Assembly (NCBI GenBank): GCA_018303325.1
Contig: JAGVYH010000069.1
Location: 1-35,097, forward strand
Source of the DNA: Candidatus Woesearchaeota archaeon
Lineage (GTDB): Archaea; Nanobdellota; Nanobdellia; Woesearchaeales; DSVV01
Direction of reading: 5' to 3'
Length of the DNA: 35,097 nucleotides
Both the position numbers and the translations under genes were made by a program. Below, piece after piece: positions 1 through 8,389 of this stretch (position 1 is the first letter of the stretch; each line of letters opens with the position of its first letter). The notes under the pieces were generated by a model, which did no database searches, had not been told where the DNA came from, and was given only the letters and a program-made list of their open reading frames with translations.

Positions 1-1
1 A

Positions 2-88
2 CTAACGCCAGCAATTCTCGAAAAACGAGCAACTAAAGTGTGGACGTGGGGAAAATTTTTACATAAGAAATTAAAGTACCTGAACTAA
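2..88 (+). CDS. C-terminal end of a transposase (5' partial)
   Basis: The open frame runs in from the left edge and encodes 28 residues before TAA at 86-88. It contains TPAILEKRATKVWTWGKF. A 'TPA...(I/V)WTW..FL' ending resembles the C-terminus of several DDE/integrase-type transposases; that is family knowledge recalled, not a search result. The other two frames close sooner or read less like protein. The start and catalytic residues lie outside the window. The structured DNA just downstream would fit the end of an insertion sequence. The fragment is short, so the family is a guess. Confidence 0.45.
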   Translation, partial: LTPAILEKRATKVWTWGKFLHKKLKYLN

Positions 89-188
89 GACAGTGCCAAT
101 ATTCTTCTTTCCATCATATTACTACTGGGCGAGGGTATTTATTTAAAAATCTATTCTTTTTAAGCAACTACTAAGCCTGCCAGTCAGC

Positions 189-208
189 TTTGGCGAAAAC
201 CCGCCAAA
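189..208. repeat. Small hairpin near insertion-sequence end
   Basis: TTTGGCG (189-195) pairs perfectly with CGCCAAA (202-208) across a 6-base loop. It lies about 100 bases downstream of the transposase stop codon and could be a subterminal hairpin or terminator of that element. This is seen directly; the role is inferred. Confidence 0.5.
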
Positions 209-261
209 TAATACTCAGCAGAATAGCAAAGTTTATCGTTGGTTTTTGCTTCCTATTTGTA

Positions 262-313
262 TATATACTAAACGTGATTAATTTTCGAACAAATTAATCA
301 CGTTTAGTATATA
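262..313 (-). repeat. TATACTAAA-armed hairpin, copy 1 (inverted)
   Basis: A perfect 23-bp inverted repeat: 262-284 pairs with 291-313 across the 6-base loop TCGAAC. Read on the minus strand the loop is GTTCGA, matching the loop of copies 2 and 3. The outer arm TATATACTAAA is shared with the other copies; the inner stem (CGTGATTAATTT) is unique to this one. Confidence 0.85.
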
Positions 314-358
314 CAAAAGTGCAAAATAATGTTCGATTATTTTGCACTTTTAGTATAT
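308..358 (+). repeat. TATACTAAA-armed hairpin, copy 2
   Basis: A perfect 16-bp stem: 315-330 (AAAAGTGCAAAATAAT) pairs with 336-351 across loop GTTCG (331-335). The stem continues into TATATAC / GTATAT with one bulged base at 352. It shares its left arm with the right arm of copy 1, so the two hairpins are nested back to back just upstream of the coiled-coil gene. Confidence 0.8.
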
Positions 359-425
359 TTCAACTCATTTAATTAGAAAAGTCATATCATTAATTATTTA
401 TATCACTTAAGTCTTGTATTTTCTT

Positions 426-1697
426 ATGCTTGAATTTATTAAACAATTCTTTAAAAAGCCTGAGAAAATAGAGGAAATAGAACATATAGATATAGATAAA
501 ATAGAAGACTGGCTAAATAAGCACACTTCTGACATTATAGAAGATATTGATAAAGAAATTAATTCAATCTATGCTCAAATAAGCGAAGATGTAAATGAAT
601 TAAAGCATGAGTTGAAAAACCTTAAGAATGCTGCGCTTAGAAATGAAAATATCATTCTCAGGGCAAAACAGATTATGGAAGGCAATAGAACAACTTACAT
701 TGATAAAATTATTAAGTTTGCTGAGGCTCTTGACTTAACAAACAAGGGTTTTTTTTCTGGCAAGAAGTTCTGCAAAGAGTTTGGAGCCCAAATTCTGGAA
801 TTAAGCAATCAAACACTCAGAAGTTATTATGTTCTTCAGGAATTTTTTGGGGAAGAATCTGGTTTAGTTGCGAAAAGGCTGAAGAAAGTTGACGAACAGG
901 TAAAAGAAATGAGAGAGATTATCATTAAATCGCCAATTTATAATCTTGATGAACTGCAAAAAAGTATTAAAGATTTCAGGGGAAGGCAAGAAGCGCTTAA
1001 TAAACTATCAGAAGAGATAACTAAGAAAAAGAGCGAGCTTGAAGAATACAGAATTTCAAGAGAAAAAGTCGAGCTTAAAATGGCAGCTCTTAAAAAAAGC
1101 GATGTTTATCTCAGTTACAGAAAACTGTCTGAAGATAAAGCAAGCGTAATGGAAGAAATAAAGCGTTTGGAAACTGATCTTGCAGCTGACTTTTCCCTGC
1201 TTCTCAGGCCATTGAAGAAACACAGCAGACTGGCACTGAATGAGAAGCTTGTCGAACAGTACTCAAATGATCCTTTGCTTGCGCTGTTAAATGATGATAA
1301 ATTAGAAATCATTTCAATACTTGAGCAATTAAAAACTAATATCCTCTCAAACAAGCTTGAACTCAAGGATACGCAAAAGGATAAACCATTGCAGGCAATA
1401 GACAAACTTCACAGAAGGTATTTTGAAGATTTCTTAAATAAGTATAAAACATTGAGAACAAGAAAGAAAGATATAGACAGCCAAATATTAAGCAATAATG
1501 TGAATCAGGATTTCAATGACCTGCAATATAAGCATGAGCACCTTTTAGGCAAGTGCAAACATGTAATTGACGAGATAAATAATATTGAAAAAAACAAGCT
1601 GAAACTTAATATAGACGAGCATAGAAAAGAGCTCGAAATAAAATTCAGCACCCTTGCAATGAAAAAAGTGAAATTTATAAACAAATTGGATAAGTAA
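426..1697 (+). CDS. Archaeal coiled-coil protein of unknown function, probably 3'-truncated by an insertion
   Basis: About 423 residues from ATG 426. An upstream in-frame TTG at 414 is less likely, because a TATA-like box near 394-403 predicts transcription starting almost at the ATG. The protein is charged and mostly helical, with long heptad-like stretches (roughly residues 35-90 and 150-250, and again near the end). The N-terminal part (DIDKIEDWLNKHT..., RNENIILRAKQIMEGNR, YYVLQEFFGEE) resembles a conserved archaeal coiled-coil family that I recall but cannot name; its function is unknown. No signal peptide or membrane helix is seen. The stop codon at 1695-1697 lies inside the left inverted arm of a structured insertion, and an in-frame reading tail resumes beyond it, so the present C-terminus may not be the ancestral one. 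Confidence 0.75.
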   Translation: MLEFIKQFFKKPEKIEEIEHIDIDKIEDWLNKHTSDIIEDIDKEINSIYAQISEDVNELKHELKNLKNAALRNENIILRAKQIMEGNRTTYIDKIIKFAEALDLTNKGFFSGKKFCKEFGAQILELSNQTLRSYYVLQEFFGEESGLVAKRLKKVDEQVKEMREIIIKSPIYNLDELQKSIKDFRGRQEALNKLSEEITKKKSELEEYRISREKVELKMAALKKSDVYLSYRKLSEDKASVMEEIKRLETDLAADFSLLLRPLKKHSRLALNEKLVEQYSNDPLLALLNDDKLEIISILEQLKTNILSNKLELKDTQKDKPLQAIDKLHRRYFEDFLNKYKTLRTRKKDIDSQILSNNVNQDFNDLQYKHEHLLGKCKHVIDEINNIEKNKLKLNIDEHRKELEIKFSTLAMKKVKFINKLDK

Positions 1698-1800
1698 ACT
1701 TCCCAATCGCAGCAGAGCTGCGGGGCTTTATTTTGCCAACGCTTCAGATGGGAGGTTTACTCTTAAAAATGGCTCACAGCAGAGCTGTGAGGTTTATAAC
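1694..1800 (+). mobile_element. ~107-base structured element (CCCAATCRC family), copy alpha
   Basis: Outer arms GTAAACTTCCCA (1694-1705) and TGGGAGGTTTAC (1749-1760) are complementary except for one position. Inside is a hairpin CGCAGC-AGA-GCTGCG (1708-1722), followed by GGGGCTTTATTTT. A second hairpin, CTCACAGC-AGA-GCTGTGAG (1773-1791), is followed by GTTTATAACC. The same design occurs at 9471-9592. There is no coding capacity, so it would be a non-autonomous element if mobile. It separates the coiled-coil gene from an orphan tail that precedes the acyl-CoA synthetase gene. Confidence 0.6.
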
Positions 1801-1940
1801 CTATTTTTTTTGAATTAATAAACGAAAAATCTGAGAATACTGCTGCTAATCAAGAAAAACCTGAAAATATTAATATTCAAGAAAAATCTAAGAATATTGA
1901 TACTCAAGAAAACATAGCTGACAAACAAAAAGAGGTTTAA
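1800..1940 (+). pseudogene. Orphan 3' coding tail, possibly severed from the coiled-coil gene
   Basis: An open frame without a start codon runs from just after the structured element to TAA at 1938-1940. It is in the same numerical frame as the upstream gene. It encodes about 45 acidic/Asn-Gln-rich residues with a repeated N-x-Q-E-K-x-x-N pattern (ANQEKPEN, NIQEKSKN, DTQEN). The stop falls two bases before the ATG of the next gene, and GAGG within this tail serves as that gene's ribosome site, a typical operon junction. The simplest reading is that this was the end of the upstream gene before insertion. Alternatively it is chance low-complexity AT-rich DNA. Confidence 0.45.
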
Positions 1941-1942
1941 TA

Positions 1943-4243
1943 ATGAAAAAACTAGACATTATCTTTAATCCAACTTCTATTGCAGTTATCGGCGCTACCA
2001 ACAAGAAAGGCCATGTTGGTTATGCCTTTATGGAAAATTTAGTGAAAGGTGGATTTAAAGGAAAAACATATCCTATAAACCTAACCAAAAAAAAGATGTT
2101 TGGTATTAAAGCTTATCCTTCTGTTCTCGACGTAAAGAAAAAGATTGAGCTGGCAATAATTGCCACTCCAGCACAAACTGTACCCGCGCTTGTTGATGAA
2201 TGCGGTAAAGCTGGGATACATGGTGTTGTAATTATTTCTGCTGGCTTTAAAGAGGCAGGAAAAGAAGGAGAATTAATGTCAGAACAAATATTAAAAACCG
2301 CAAAAAAATATGATATGAGAATTATAGGGCCAAACTGCATGGGTTTCATACATCCTTCCCTAAAGCTTAATGCAACATTTGCAAACCAGATGGCAGTGCC
2401 TGGAAAGATTGCTTTTATTTCCCAAAGCGGTGCTCTTGGAACTGCAATTCTTGACTGGGCGCTTAATCATAATGTTGGTTTCAGTTATTTTGTTTCAATA
2501 GGTTCAATGATAGATGTTGGGTTTAGTGACCTTCTGGACTATTTTGCCGACGATAAAGAAACAGAAAGTATTATTATTTACATGGAATCATTAGACCATG
2601 CACAGGAATTCCTGAAATCTGCAGTTGCATTGACGAAAAAGAAGCCAATTGTTGTTCTAAAGGCAGGAAAAAGCATAGAAGGCTCAAAAGCAGCAAAGTC
2701 CCACACAGGAAGCCTTACAGGCGACGATGGGGTGTTTAGTGCTGCTTTCAGAGAATCTAATATTTTAAGGGTCGATACTATAGGAGAACTGTTTGACATG
2801 GCTGAAGTCCTGTCTAAACAGCCAAAACCTAATGGAAACAGACTAGCCATCATTACAAATGCAGGTGGTCCTGGAGTTATTGCAACTGATTACTTGGTCG
2901 CTAATAATGAATTAGCCAATAAAGGCGTGCTTGCTAAATTATCTGATGAAACAATTCAAAGACTTAATGAAATATTATCTCCAGCATGGAGCAAGTCCAA
3001 TCCTCTTGATTTATTGGGTGATGCAGATGCATTAATGTACAGAAGAGCAGTCGAAGAATGCATCAAAGATAAAAATGTCGACGGAATACTAATTATTCTA
3101 ACGCATCAGGCTGTTACTGACTCAAAAAAGATTGCTGAAGAGATTGTTTCAATAAAAGGTGTTTCAGATAATGGTTTTTCAACTAAGCCAATACTTGCAG
3201 CATGGATGGGTGAAGAAGATGTTGAAACAGGAAGAGCTATATTAAGAAAAGCGAGGATACCTGTGTATGACCTTCCTGAAAAAGGTGTGAATTGTTTTAT
3301 TAATGTTTATAATTGCTCAAAACAGGAAAAAAAAGAGCAGATTCCTTTGCCATATGCTTTCACTCCAAATAAAGAAAAAAATAAATTTATTCTACAAAAA
3401 CTTGTAAAAGAAAATAGAAATATTATGACTGAACCTGAAGCAAAACAATTTCTGGCTAATTATGGTATTCCTATTTATGAAAACATGATTGCAGTGAATT
3501 CAAAAGCAAACTTTACAAAAGGAAAGATTACAAAAACAAAAATCGCAAAAGGAAAAACTGCATATACAGGAAAAGCAATAAATTCAATGCCGAATATTTA
3601 TGTAGCAGACAATTCAGAAAATGCAGTAAAACTTGCATCAAACTTAGGGTTTCCTGTTGCCATGAAAATTGTTTCTCCTGATATTATCCATAAAACAGAG
3701 GCTGGGGGAGTTAAACTTAATCTGAAAAATCAAGAAGAGGTGAACTCTGCTTTTGCAGACATCATTAAATCCTCAAAGAAATACATGCCTAATGCAAAGA
3801 TTGAAGGTGTTCTTATTGAACCAATGATATCAAAAAAATATGAACTAATTATTGGCTCAAAGAAAGATCCTATTTTTGGACCAGTGGTTATTTTTGGTTT
3901 TGGCGGAACAGCTGTAGAAGTGTTTAAGGACATTAATATTGGCTTACTTCCCTTGGATATGGCAAAAGCAAAAAAATTAATTGAAGAAACAAAGATATTT
4001 ATACTGCTTAAAGGATACCGAGGACAAAAAGGAGTGGATATGGCTGAATTAGAGTTCATACTGTGCAAATTTTCGCAGCTGATTATTGATTTCCCTGAAA
4101 TCAGCGAGATAGATATTAATCCTTTTAGCATCGACGAAACCGGCGGCGTTGTTATAGATGCAAAGATTATCTTTGATAAAGAAGTGTTAAACAAAAAGTT
4201 AATTGATGAGTACGCACAATTATTAGCCAAACACAAAAAATAG
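1943..4243 (+). CDS. Acetate/acyl-CoA ligase (ADP-forming), fused alpha and beta subunits
   Basis: 766 residues. The enzyme converts acyl-CoA + ADP + Pi to carboxylic acid + CoA + ATP, the ATP-yielding last step of fermentation in many archaea. The N-terminal CoA-binding Rossmann domain shows AVIGATNKKGHVG (about residues 12-24). A succinyl-CoA-ligase-like domain follows, with GPNCMGF and FISQSGALGTAI. The phosphohistidine loop AKSHTGSLTGDDG places the catalytic His at about residue 254. The C-terminal ATP-grasp domain has LTEP-like MTEPEAKQFLANYGIPIYE, KIVSPDIIHKTEAGGV, FGFGGTAVEVFKD and EISEIDINPF. A Lys/Thr-rich insertion (about residues 519-548) between the ATP-grasp entry helix and the next strand is unusual. 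GAGG sits about 7 bases ahead of the ATG. The 3' end overlaps the convergent membrane-protein gene by 21 bases. Confidence 0.95.
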   Translation: MKKLDIIFNPTSIAVIGATNKKGHVGYAFMENLVKGGFKGKTYPINLTKKKMFGIKAYPSVLDVKKKIELAIIATPAQTVPALVDECGKAGIHGVVIISAGFKEAGKEGELMSEQILKTAKKYDMRIIGPNCMGFIHPSLKLNATFANQMAVPGKIAFISQSGALGTAILDWALNHNVGFSYFVSIGSMIDVGFSDLLDYFADDKETESIIIYMESLDHAQEFLKSAVALTKKKPIVVLKAGKSIEGSKAAKSHTGSLTGDDGVFSAAFRESNILRVDTIGELFDMAEVLSKQPKPNGNRLAIITNAGGPGVIATDYLVANNELANKGVLAKLSDETIQRLNEILSPAWSKSNPLDLLGDADALMYRRAVEECIKDKNVDGILIILTHQAVTDSKKIAEEIVSIKGVSDNGFSTKPILAAWMGEEDVETGRAILRKARIPVYDLPEKGVNCFINVYNCSKQEKKEQIPLPYAFTPNKEKNKFILQKLVKENRNIMTEPEAKQFLANYGIPIYENMIAVNSKANFTKGKITKTKIAKGKTAYTGKAINSMPNIYVADNSENAVKLASNLGFPVAMKIVSPDIIHKTEAGGVKLNLKNQEEVNSAFADIIKSSKKYMPNAKIEGVLIEPMISKKYELIIGSKKDPIFGPVVIFGFGGTAVEVFKDINIGLLPLDMAKAKKLIEETKIFILLKGYRGQKGVDMAELEFILCKFSQLIIDFPEISEIDINPFSIDETGGVVIDAKIIFDKEVLNKKLIDEYAQLLAKHKK

Positions 4244-4705
4244 AATTCCAACAACAACAAATAAACCATATCTTGCTATCAAATGAAAGAATATATTTAA
4301 TTTTGAACCGTGTATCATTTCATTTTTCTCAAATCTTATCATAAATAGTGAAGCGGTTATAATCCCTAAAATAAATATCAGCGAAGATTCTATTATCAGA
4401 ATTTTTTGATTATTGCTGACTGTAAATATGATTATACTAAACAAAGAATACAGATAATCCAGATAAGTTTTTGATATTATAATTAGAATAATTACAATTA
4501 TAATAAATATTATTGTAAAAATAGTTAATTTTTCATACATTAAGATAAAGAATAACATTATCAAAAAAACAATAATTTTAGCAAACCATTCAAAGTAAGT
4601 TTTGCCTTTTCTCAGCTCTTCTGAAGCAATCAATGAAGTAAAATATCCTGAAATTATACCAAGAAAACAAACTAATAATATTGATAAATATTGCCAAAAC
4701 TCCAT
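4223..4705 (-). CDS. Small polytopic membrane protein, function unknown
   Basis: 160 residues, very hydrophobic, with about five predicted membrane segments: near residues 5-27, 42-60, 62-82, 84-112 (possibly two) and 140-159. A short charged stretch (RFEKNEMIHGSK) precedes the last helix. I recognise no family signature. A TATA box (4724-4734 on the minus strand) lies about 25 bases ahead of the ATG, supporting this start and a leaderless transcript. The gene converges on the acyl-CoA synthetase gene with a 21-base overlap of coding ends. Confidence 0.7.
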   Translation of the reverse strand: MEFWQYLSILLVCFLGIISGYFTSLIASEELRKGKTYFEWFAKIIVFLIMLFFILMYEKLTIFTIIFIIIVIILIIISKTYLDYLYSLFSIIIFTVSNNQKILIIESSLIFILGIITASLFMIRFEKNEMIHGSKLNIFFHLIARYGLFVVVGILFFVFG

Positions 4706-4723
4706 GCTAATCTGTGTTATTCT

Positions 4724-4734
4724 GTTATATAAAT
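4724..4734 (-). promoter_or_regulatory. TATA box for the membrane-protein gene
   Basis: Minus-strand ATTTATATAAC, about 20-30 bases upstream of the ATG at 4705, in the usual archaeal TATA position for a transcript starting at or next to the start codon. Confidence 0.5.
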
Positions 4735-4864
4735 ACTTTTATGAGAAGAAAAATATAGTTTAGATTAGGTTTTATGTTCTAGCCTTTTAATGGCAAAGAA
4801 TGCAGAAATAAATTTTATATAAACAATCTTTGTTTTTTTTTGAAAGTCAAGAATTTTTAACTTT

Positions 4865-5377
4865 TCACTCTTCGCTCAATCTTTTTATTCTTTCATCACA
4901 ATTAATAGATTTAATGTATTTAGAAACAGAAATTGACACCATATGCTCCCATACCATTTTCTTTGCAATTCTTAGTCTTATTTCAGATGAGCTTACACCA
5001 TTGAATCTTTCACTTATCCAATGAACTTTATATCCAGCTTCTTTGAATAATCTCTTTGTAAGTTCAGAACCAGTATAAACAATATCAAACATTCCATATG
5101 GCTCAACATATCTTTTTAAATGCGAAACCCATTCTTTGTTATTATGAATATCAGGAACATAAACTATTCTGCATTTAGCTATCTTCTTTTCTTTTAATGC
5201 GATTTCAATCATGTCTTTTCTTTCATCTGCTGAGAATGGATTAATAGATGTTTCTTTTTCCTGTGTTGAGCCGATAACTATAATTACTGAATCATGTGCT
5301 TCTAATATTTTCTTAATCACATAAAGATGTCCAACATGAAACGGCTGGAATCTTCCAACGAATAATGCAATAGTCAT
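4865..5377 (-). CDS. nadM: Nicotinamide-nucleotide adenylyltransferase (archaeal NMNAT)
   Basis: 170 residues, the usual size for archaeal NMNAT. It transfers AMP from ATP to NMN to make NAD+. The nucleotidyltransferase signature GRFQPFHVGH is at residues 8-17, with the two His residues of the HxGH motif. The second ATP-binding signature VSSSEIR is at 128-134, equivalent to ISSTxIR. SINPFSADERKDMI in between is also typical. A minus-strand TATA box (5402-5412) 25-35 bases upstream supports the ATG at 5377 with little or no leader. The gene is followed by a 115-base gap to purB on one side and by the membrane protein on the other; all three are on the minus strand but well separated. Confidence 0.93.
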   Translation of the reverse strand: MTIALFVGRFQPFHVGHLYVIKKILEAHDSVIIVIGSTQEKETSINPFSADERKDMIEIALKEKKIAKCRIVYVPDIHNNKEWVSHLKRYVEPYGMFDIVYTGSELTKRLFKEAGYKVHWISERFNGVSSSEIRLRIAKKMVWEHMVSISVSKYIKSINCDERIKRLSEE

Positions 5378-5401
5378 ATTACTATAAGAGTTCTTTGACT
5401 G

Positions 5402-5412
5402 TTTTATATATT
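5402..5412 (-). promoter_or_regulatory. TATA box for nadM
   Basis: Minus-strand AATATATAAAA, 25-35 bases upstream of the nadM ATG, consistent with an archaeal promoter for a leaderless mRNA. Confidence 0.5.
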
Positions 5413-5492
5413 TTGTTAGAAAAATGCGATTTATACTCTTTTTACATCTTTTTTTGCTTTTTTTTTGATACTATGAAACTACAGTGAAACAT

Positions 5493-6830
5493 TCACATCC
5501 TCGCCAATCTTCCCGCTTCTCCTATATATGTTTCTGGAGTCAATGTTCTCAATCTTTGTTTTGCATCTTCAGGTATATTAACTCTGTCTAGAAGCCCATG
5601 AAAATCATATTTAGTGACTTGTTTTCCTCTTGTTAAATCTTTCAATAGTTCATACGCATTTGTTACGCCGTATCTTCTAAATACTTGTTGATATGGTTCG
5701 GCAAGTAATTCCCATCTCTCGCTTAAATCAGCTTTAATTTTCTCTCTGTTAACTTCAATCTTTCCTAAACCTTTTAACAAAGAGCTGTATGCAATCTCGC
5801 TGTATGCAAATCCAACGCCAATGTTTCTTAATACTGTGCTGTCACTCAAATCTCTTTGTAGTCGTGAGATTGGCAATTTTGATGATAAATATTCAAAAAC
5901 AGCGTTTGCCATTCCTAAATTACCTTCTGCATTTTCAAAATCAATAGGATTAACCTTGTGCGGCATTGTTGACGAGCCAACTTCTCCTGCAACTGTTTTC
6001 TGCTTAAGATAATCTATTGATATATATGTCCACATATCTTTTGAGAAATCCAGCAAAATATTATTTGCTCTCATCATACAATGAAATACCTCTGCCATCC
6101 AATCATGCGGTTCAATCTGTGTCGTTACTAAATTTGGCTCAAATCCAAGGCTGATAACAAAATCTCTTGAGAAATTTATCCAGTCTACTTCAGGATATGC
6201 ACTCATAAATGAAGCATAAGTTCCTGTTGCGCCATTAAGTTTTGCTCTGATTTTAATTTCTTGCAATTGTTCCAATTGAACATTTAATCTTGATGCAAAC
6301 ACTGCAAACTCTTTGCCCAATGTTGTTGGTGAGGCTGGTTGTCCATGTGTTCTTGAAAGCATTGGTATTAATGCGTATAAATCAGAATATTGTTTTATTT
6401 TATTTAAAACATTAGGCAGGGTTATTTTTACTTTATAATTCTTTATCATCATTGCATATGCAATGTTATTGACATCTTCACTTGTGAGGCCAAAATGTAT
6501 AAACTCAACTACATTTTTTAAGGATGTGTCTTCCAGCTTCAATTTTAGATAATATTCAACTGCTTTCACGTCATGATTTACTTGTTTTTCAATCTCTTTT
6601 ATTGCAGTGCATTCATCCTGAGAGAAGGAATCAATAATACTTTCAAGAGATGCCTTTTCTGTTTCGGTGAATTTTCTAATAATCCCTTTTTCACTTAAGA
6701 ATTCAAGGTATTTTATTTCTACAAATATTCTGTATTTAAATAGAGCAAATTCACTGAAATAATTCTGCAAATGTTGTGTTGCCTTATGATATCTGCCGTC
6801 GATAGGAGATACTGCTGTTAATGGATCCAT
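5493..6830 (-). CDS. purB: Adenylosuccinate lyase
   Basis: 445 residues. The enzyme cleaves adenylosuccinate to AMP + fumarate and also acts on SAICAR in purine synthesis. The N-terminus has AVSPIDGRY (residues 6-14), the hallmark of the E. coli-like PurB subgroup. Fumarase/aspartase superfamily regions are all present: HFGLTSEDVNN (112-122), THGQPASPTT (161-170) and the signature loop GSSTMPHKVNPIDFENAEGN from residue 285. It lies 55 bases downstream of purA on the same strand, so the two probably form a transcription unit that completes IMP to AMP. The E. coli-type sequence in an otherwise archaeal context suggests ancient transfer from bacteria (inference). Confidence 0.95.
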   Translation of the reverse strand: MDPLTAVSPIDGRYHKATQHLQNYFSEFALFKYRIFVEIKYLEFLSEKGIIRKFTETEKASLESIIDSFSQDECTAIKEIEKQVNHDVKAVEYYLKLKLEDTSLKNVVEFIHFGLTSEDVNNIAYAMMIKNYKVKITLPNVLNKIKQYSDLYALIPMLSRTHGQPASPTTLGKEFAVFASRLNVQLEQLQEIKIRAKLNGATGTYASFMSAYPEVDWINFSRDFVISLGFEPNLVTTQIEPHDWMAEVFHCMMRANNILLDFSKDMWTYISIDYLKQKTVAGEVGSSTMPHKVNPIDFENAEGNLGMANAVFEYLSSKLPISRLQRDLSDSTVLRNIGVGFAYSEIAYSSLLKGLGKIEVNREKIKADLSERWELLAEPYQQVFRRYGVTNAYELLKDLTRGKQVTKYDFHGLLDRVNIPEDAKQRLRTLTPETYIGEAGRLARM

Positions 6831-6885
6831 TGTTGCCTCGTTTTTGATTTTATAATTTTTATTTCCTTTATCTCTTGTATAAAAT

Positions 6886-8175
6886 TTACTTTAATTCTTC
6901 TAAAATAATTGTCTGCTCTCTATCAGCGCCGACACTTACTATACCTATCTTAGTTTTCAAAAGCTCTTCTATTTTTCTGATATATCTTTGACAATTTGTT
7001 GGCAGTTCATCAAATGTTTTTGCATTGCTTATATCTTGGTTCCATCCTTGTTGAGGTTCATAGATAGGCTGGCCTTCTATATCATACGCAACGCAGATAG
7101 GGATTGAATTTAAATCACCCAACACATCAATCTTAGTCATTGCAATATAATTAATGCCGCTTGCTAATATAGATTTTTTCAGGACTTCTAAATCTAACCA
7201 GCCGCATCTTCTTGGCCGTCCTGTTGTTGCTCCGAATTCGCTGCCTTTTTGCCTTAATTCTTCTCCCATCTGATTATTTAGTTCTGTAAGGAAAGGCCCT
7301 TCTCCAACTCTTGTTGTATAAGCCTTTACTATTCCTATTCTGTAATCAAAGTCAACATACACACCAATACCATTTAATGCTCCGCCGATGCCTGTGTTTG
7401 ATGATGTAACATAAGGGTAAGTGCCATTGTCAACGTCGAGCATTATTCCCTGCGCACCCTCTGCCAGTAATGAGCTATTTCTTGCTGCCTCAGCTAATAT
7501 TGGTTTTGAGTCTCTTATAAATGCGTTGAATAAACTCTTCTTTTCCATTAAATCATCATATATCTTTTTTGCATCAATATAACAATTGTTGTCTATAAAT
7601 TGCTCTAAAAATGGATTTTTTCTACAAATAGTTCTAATTGTTTCCCTTCTTGTTGCCTCATCTGTTAAATAAAAATTAATTTGATGATTCCTGTATCTTA
7701 CATTCTTGTTTATTCTTTCTTCTAAACCCGCGCTCTCCACGTCTTTTGCTCTTATGCCTTTTCTTGCGATTTTATCGATATATGCAGGGCCAATTCCTCT
7801 TCCAGTCGTGCCTATTTCTTTACCTGTAATTGCATCAATTATCAAATGATAAGGCATAATTAGATGGGCATTCTCGTCGAGAATTAGTGTTTCAGGCGTT
7901 ATGCTTATGCCTTTTTCCGACAATGCTTTTATTTCATTGATAAATTCGTTATAATCTACAACCATGCCTTGGCCAAGAACACAAACTTTGCCGCTTATAA
8001 TTCCTGAAGGTATTAAATGAAGAACATATTTATTGCCATTAATCATTAAAGTATGGCCTGCGTTGGCACCGCCCTGATATCTTACAACTACTGTTGCATC
8101 ATTTGATAAGAAATCCACTATCTTGCCTTTTCCCTCGTCTCCCCACTGCGCTCCCACTACAATAATATTTGGCAC
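6886..8175 (-). CDS. purA: Adenylosuccinate synthetase, bacterial-length form
   Basis: About 429 residues. It joins IMP and aspartate using GTP to form adenylosuccinate. Visible motifs are VVGAQWGDEGKGK (P-loop and catalytic Asp), GGANAGHT (catalytic His), TTGRGIGPAY, and near the C-terminus TTGRPRRCGWLDL and MTKIDVL. I choose GTG 8175 as start because GAGGTG lies 6 bases ahead of it; a GTG three codons upstream (8184) overlaps that site. The length and motif pattern are those of bacterial/eukaryal enzymes. Many archaea carry a form of about 340 residues, so this may have been acquired together with purB. The 5' leader is about 50 bases if the TATA box at 8251-8260 is used. Confidence 0.95.
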   Translation of the reverse strand: MPNIIVVGAQWGDEGKGKIVDFLSNDATVVVRYQGGANAGHTLMINGNKYVLHLIPSGIISGKVCVLGQGMVVDYNEFINEIKALSEKGISITPETLILDENAHLIMPYHLIIDAITGKEIGTTGRGIGPAYIDKIARKGIRAKDVESAGLEERINKNVRYRNHQINFYLTDEATRRETIRTICRKNPFLEQFIDNNCYIDAKKIYDDLMEKKSLFNAFIRDSKPILAEAARNSSLLAEGAQGIMLDVDNGTYPYVTSSNTGIGGALNGIGVYVDFDYRIGIVKAYTTRVGEGPFLTELNNQMGEELRQKGSEFGATTGRPRRCGWLDLEVLKKSILASGINYIAMTKIDVLGDLNSIPICVAYDIEGQPIYEPQQGWNQDISNAKTFDELPTNCQRYIRKIEELLKTKIGIVSVGADREQTIILEELK

Positions 8176-8250
8176 ATTTAACACCTCTGCAAACCACAGA
8201 AAACTGCGAAGGTTTTAATAGTTTGTTGTTCTGAACTATCTAATTGTTCT

Positions 8251-8260
8251 TTTTATATAG
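8251..8260 (-). promoter_or_regulatory. TATA box for purA-purB
   Basis: Minus-strand CTATATAAAA. Start of transcription would fall near 8227, leaving about 50 bases of leader ahead of the GAGGTG ribosome site, unlike the leaderless neighbours. Confidence 0.45.
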
Positions 8261-8389
8261 TTCCTGGGCGAAGCCACCATTCTCATAATTATTTTTTTAT
8301 TTCCTACCTGATTGGACAAGTATATGATGATTTAGTTTTTTCTGTTAGTTTAATAACATATATCTTTCTTAAAAAACTTAAATTATAAT

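Larger units (their letters stand above)
89..425. other. Intergenic region with three hairpins
   Basis: About 340 bases with no convincing gene. From left to right it holds a small GC-containing hairpin (189-208), two long perfect hairpins (262-313 and 308-358), and a TATA-like stretch around 394-403 (ATTTATAT). The TATA-like stretch lies about 25-30 bases ahead of the ATG at 426, suggesting a leaderless transcript for the following gene. Confidence 0.6.

Noticed and set aside
3730-4269. 179-codon minus-strand frame opposite the acyl-CoA synthetase
   Set aside because: It is antisense to the conserved ATP-grasp domain and shows no motif of its own.
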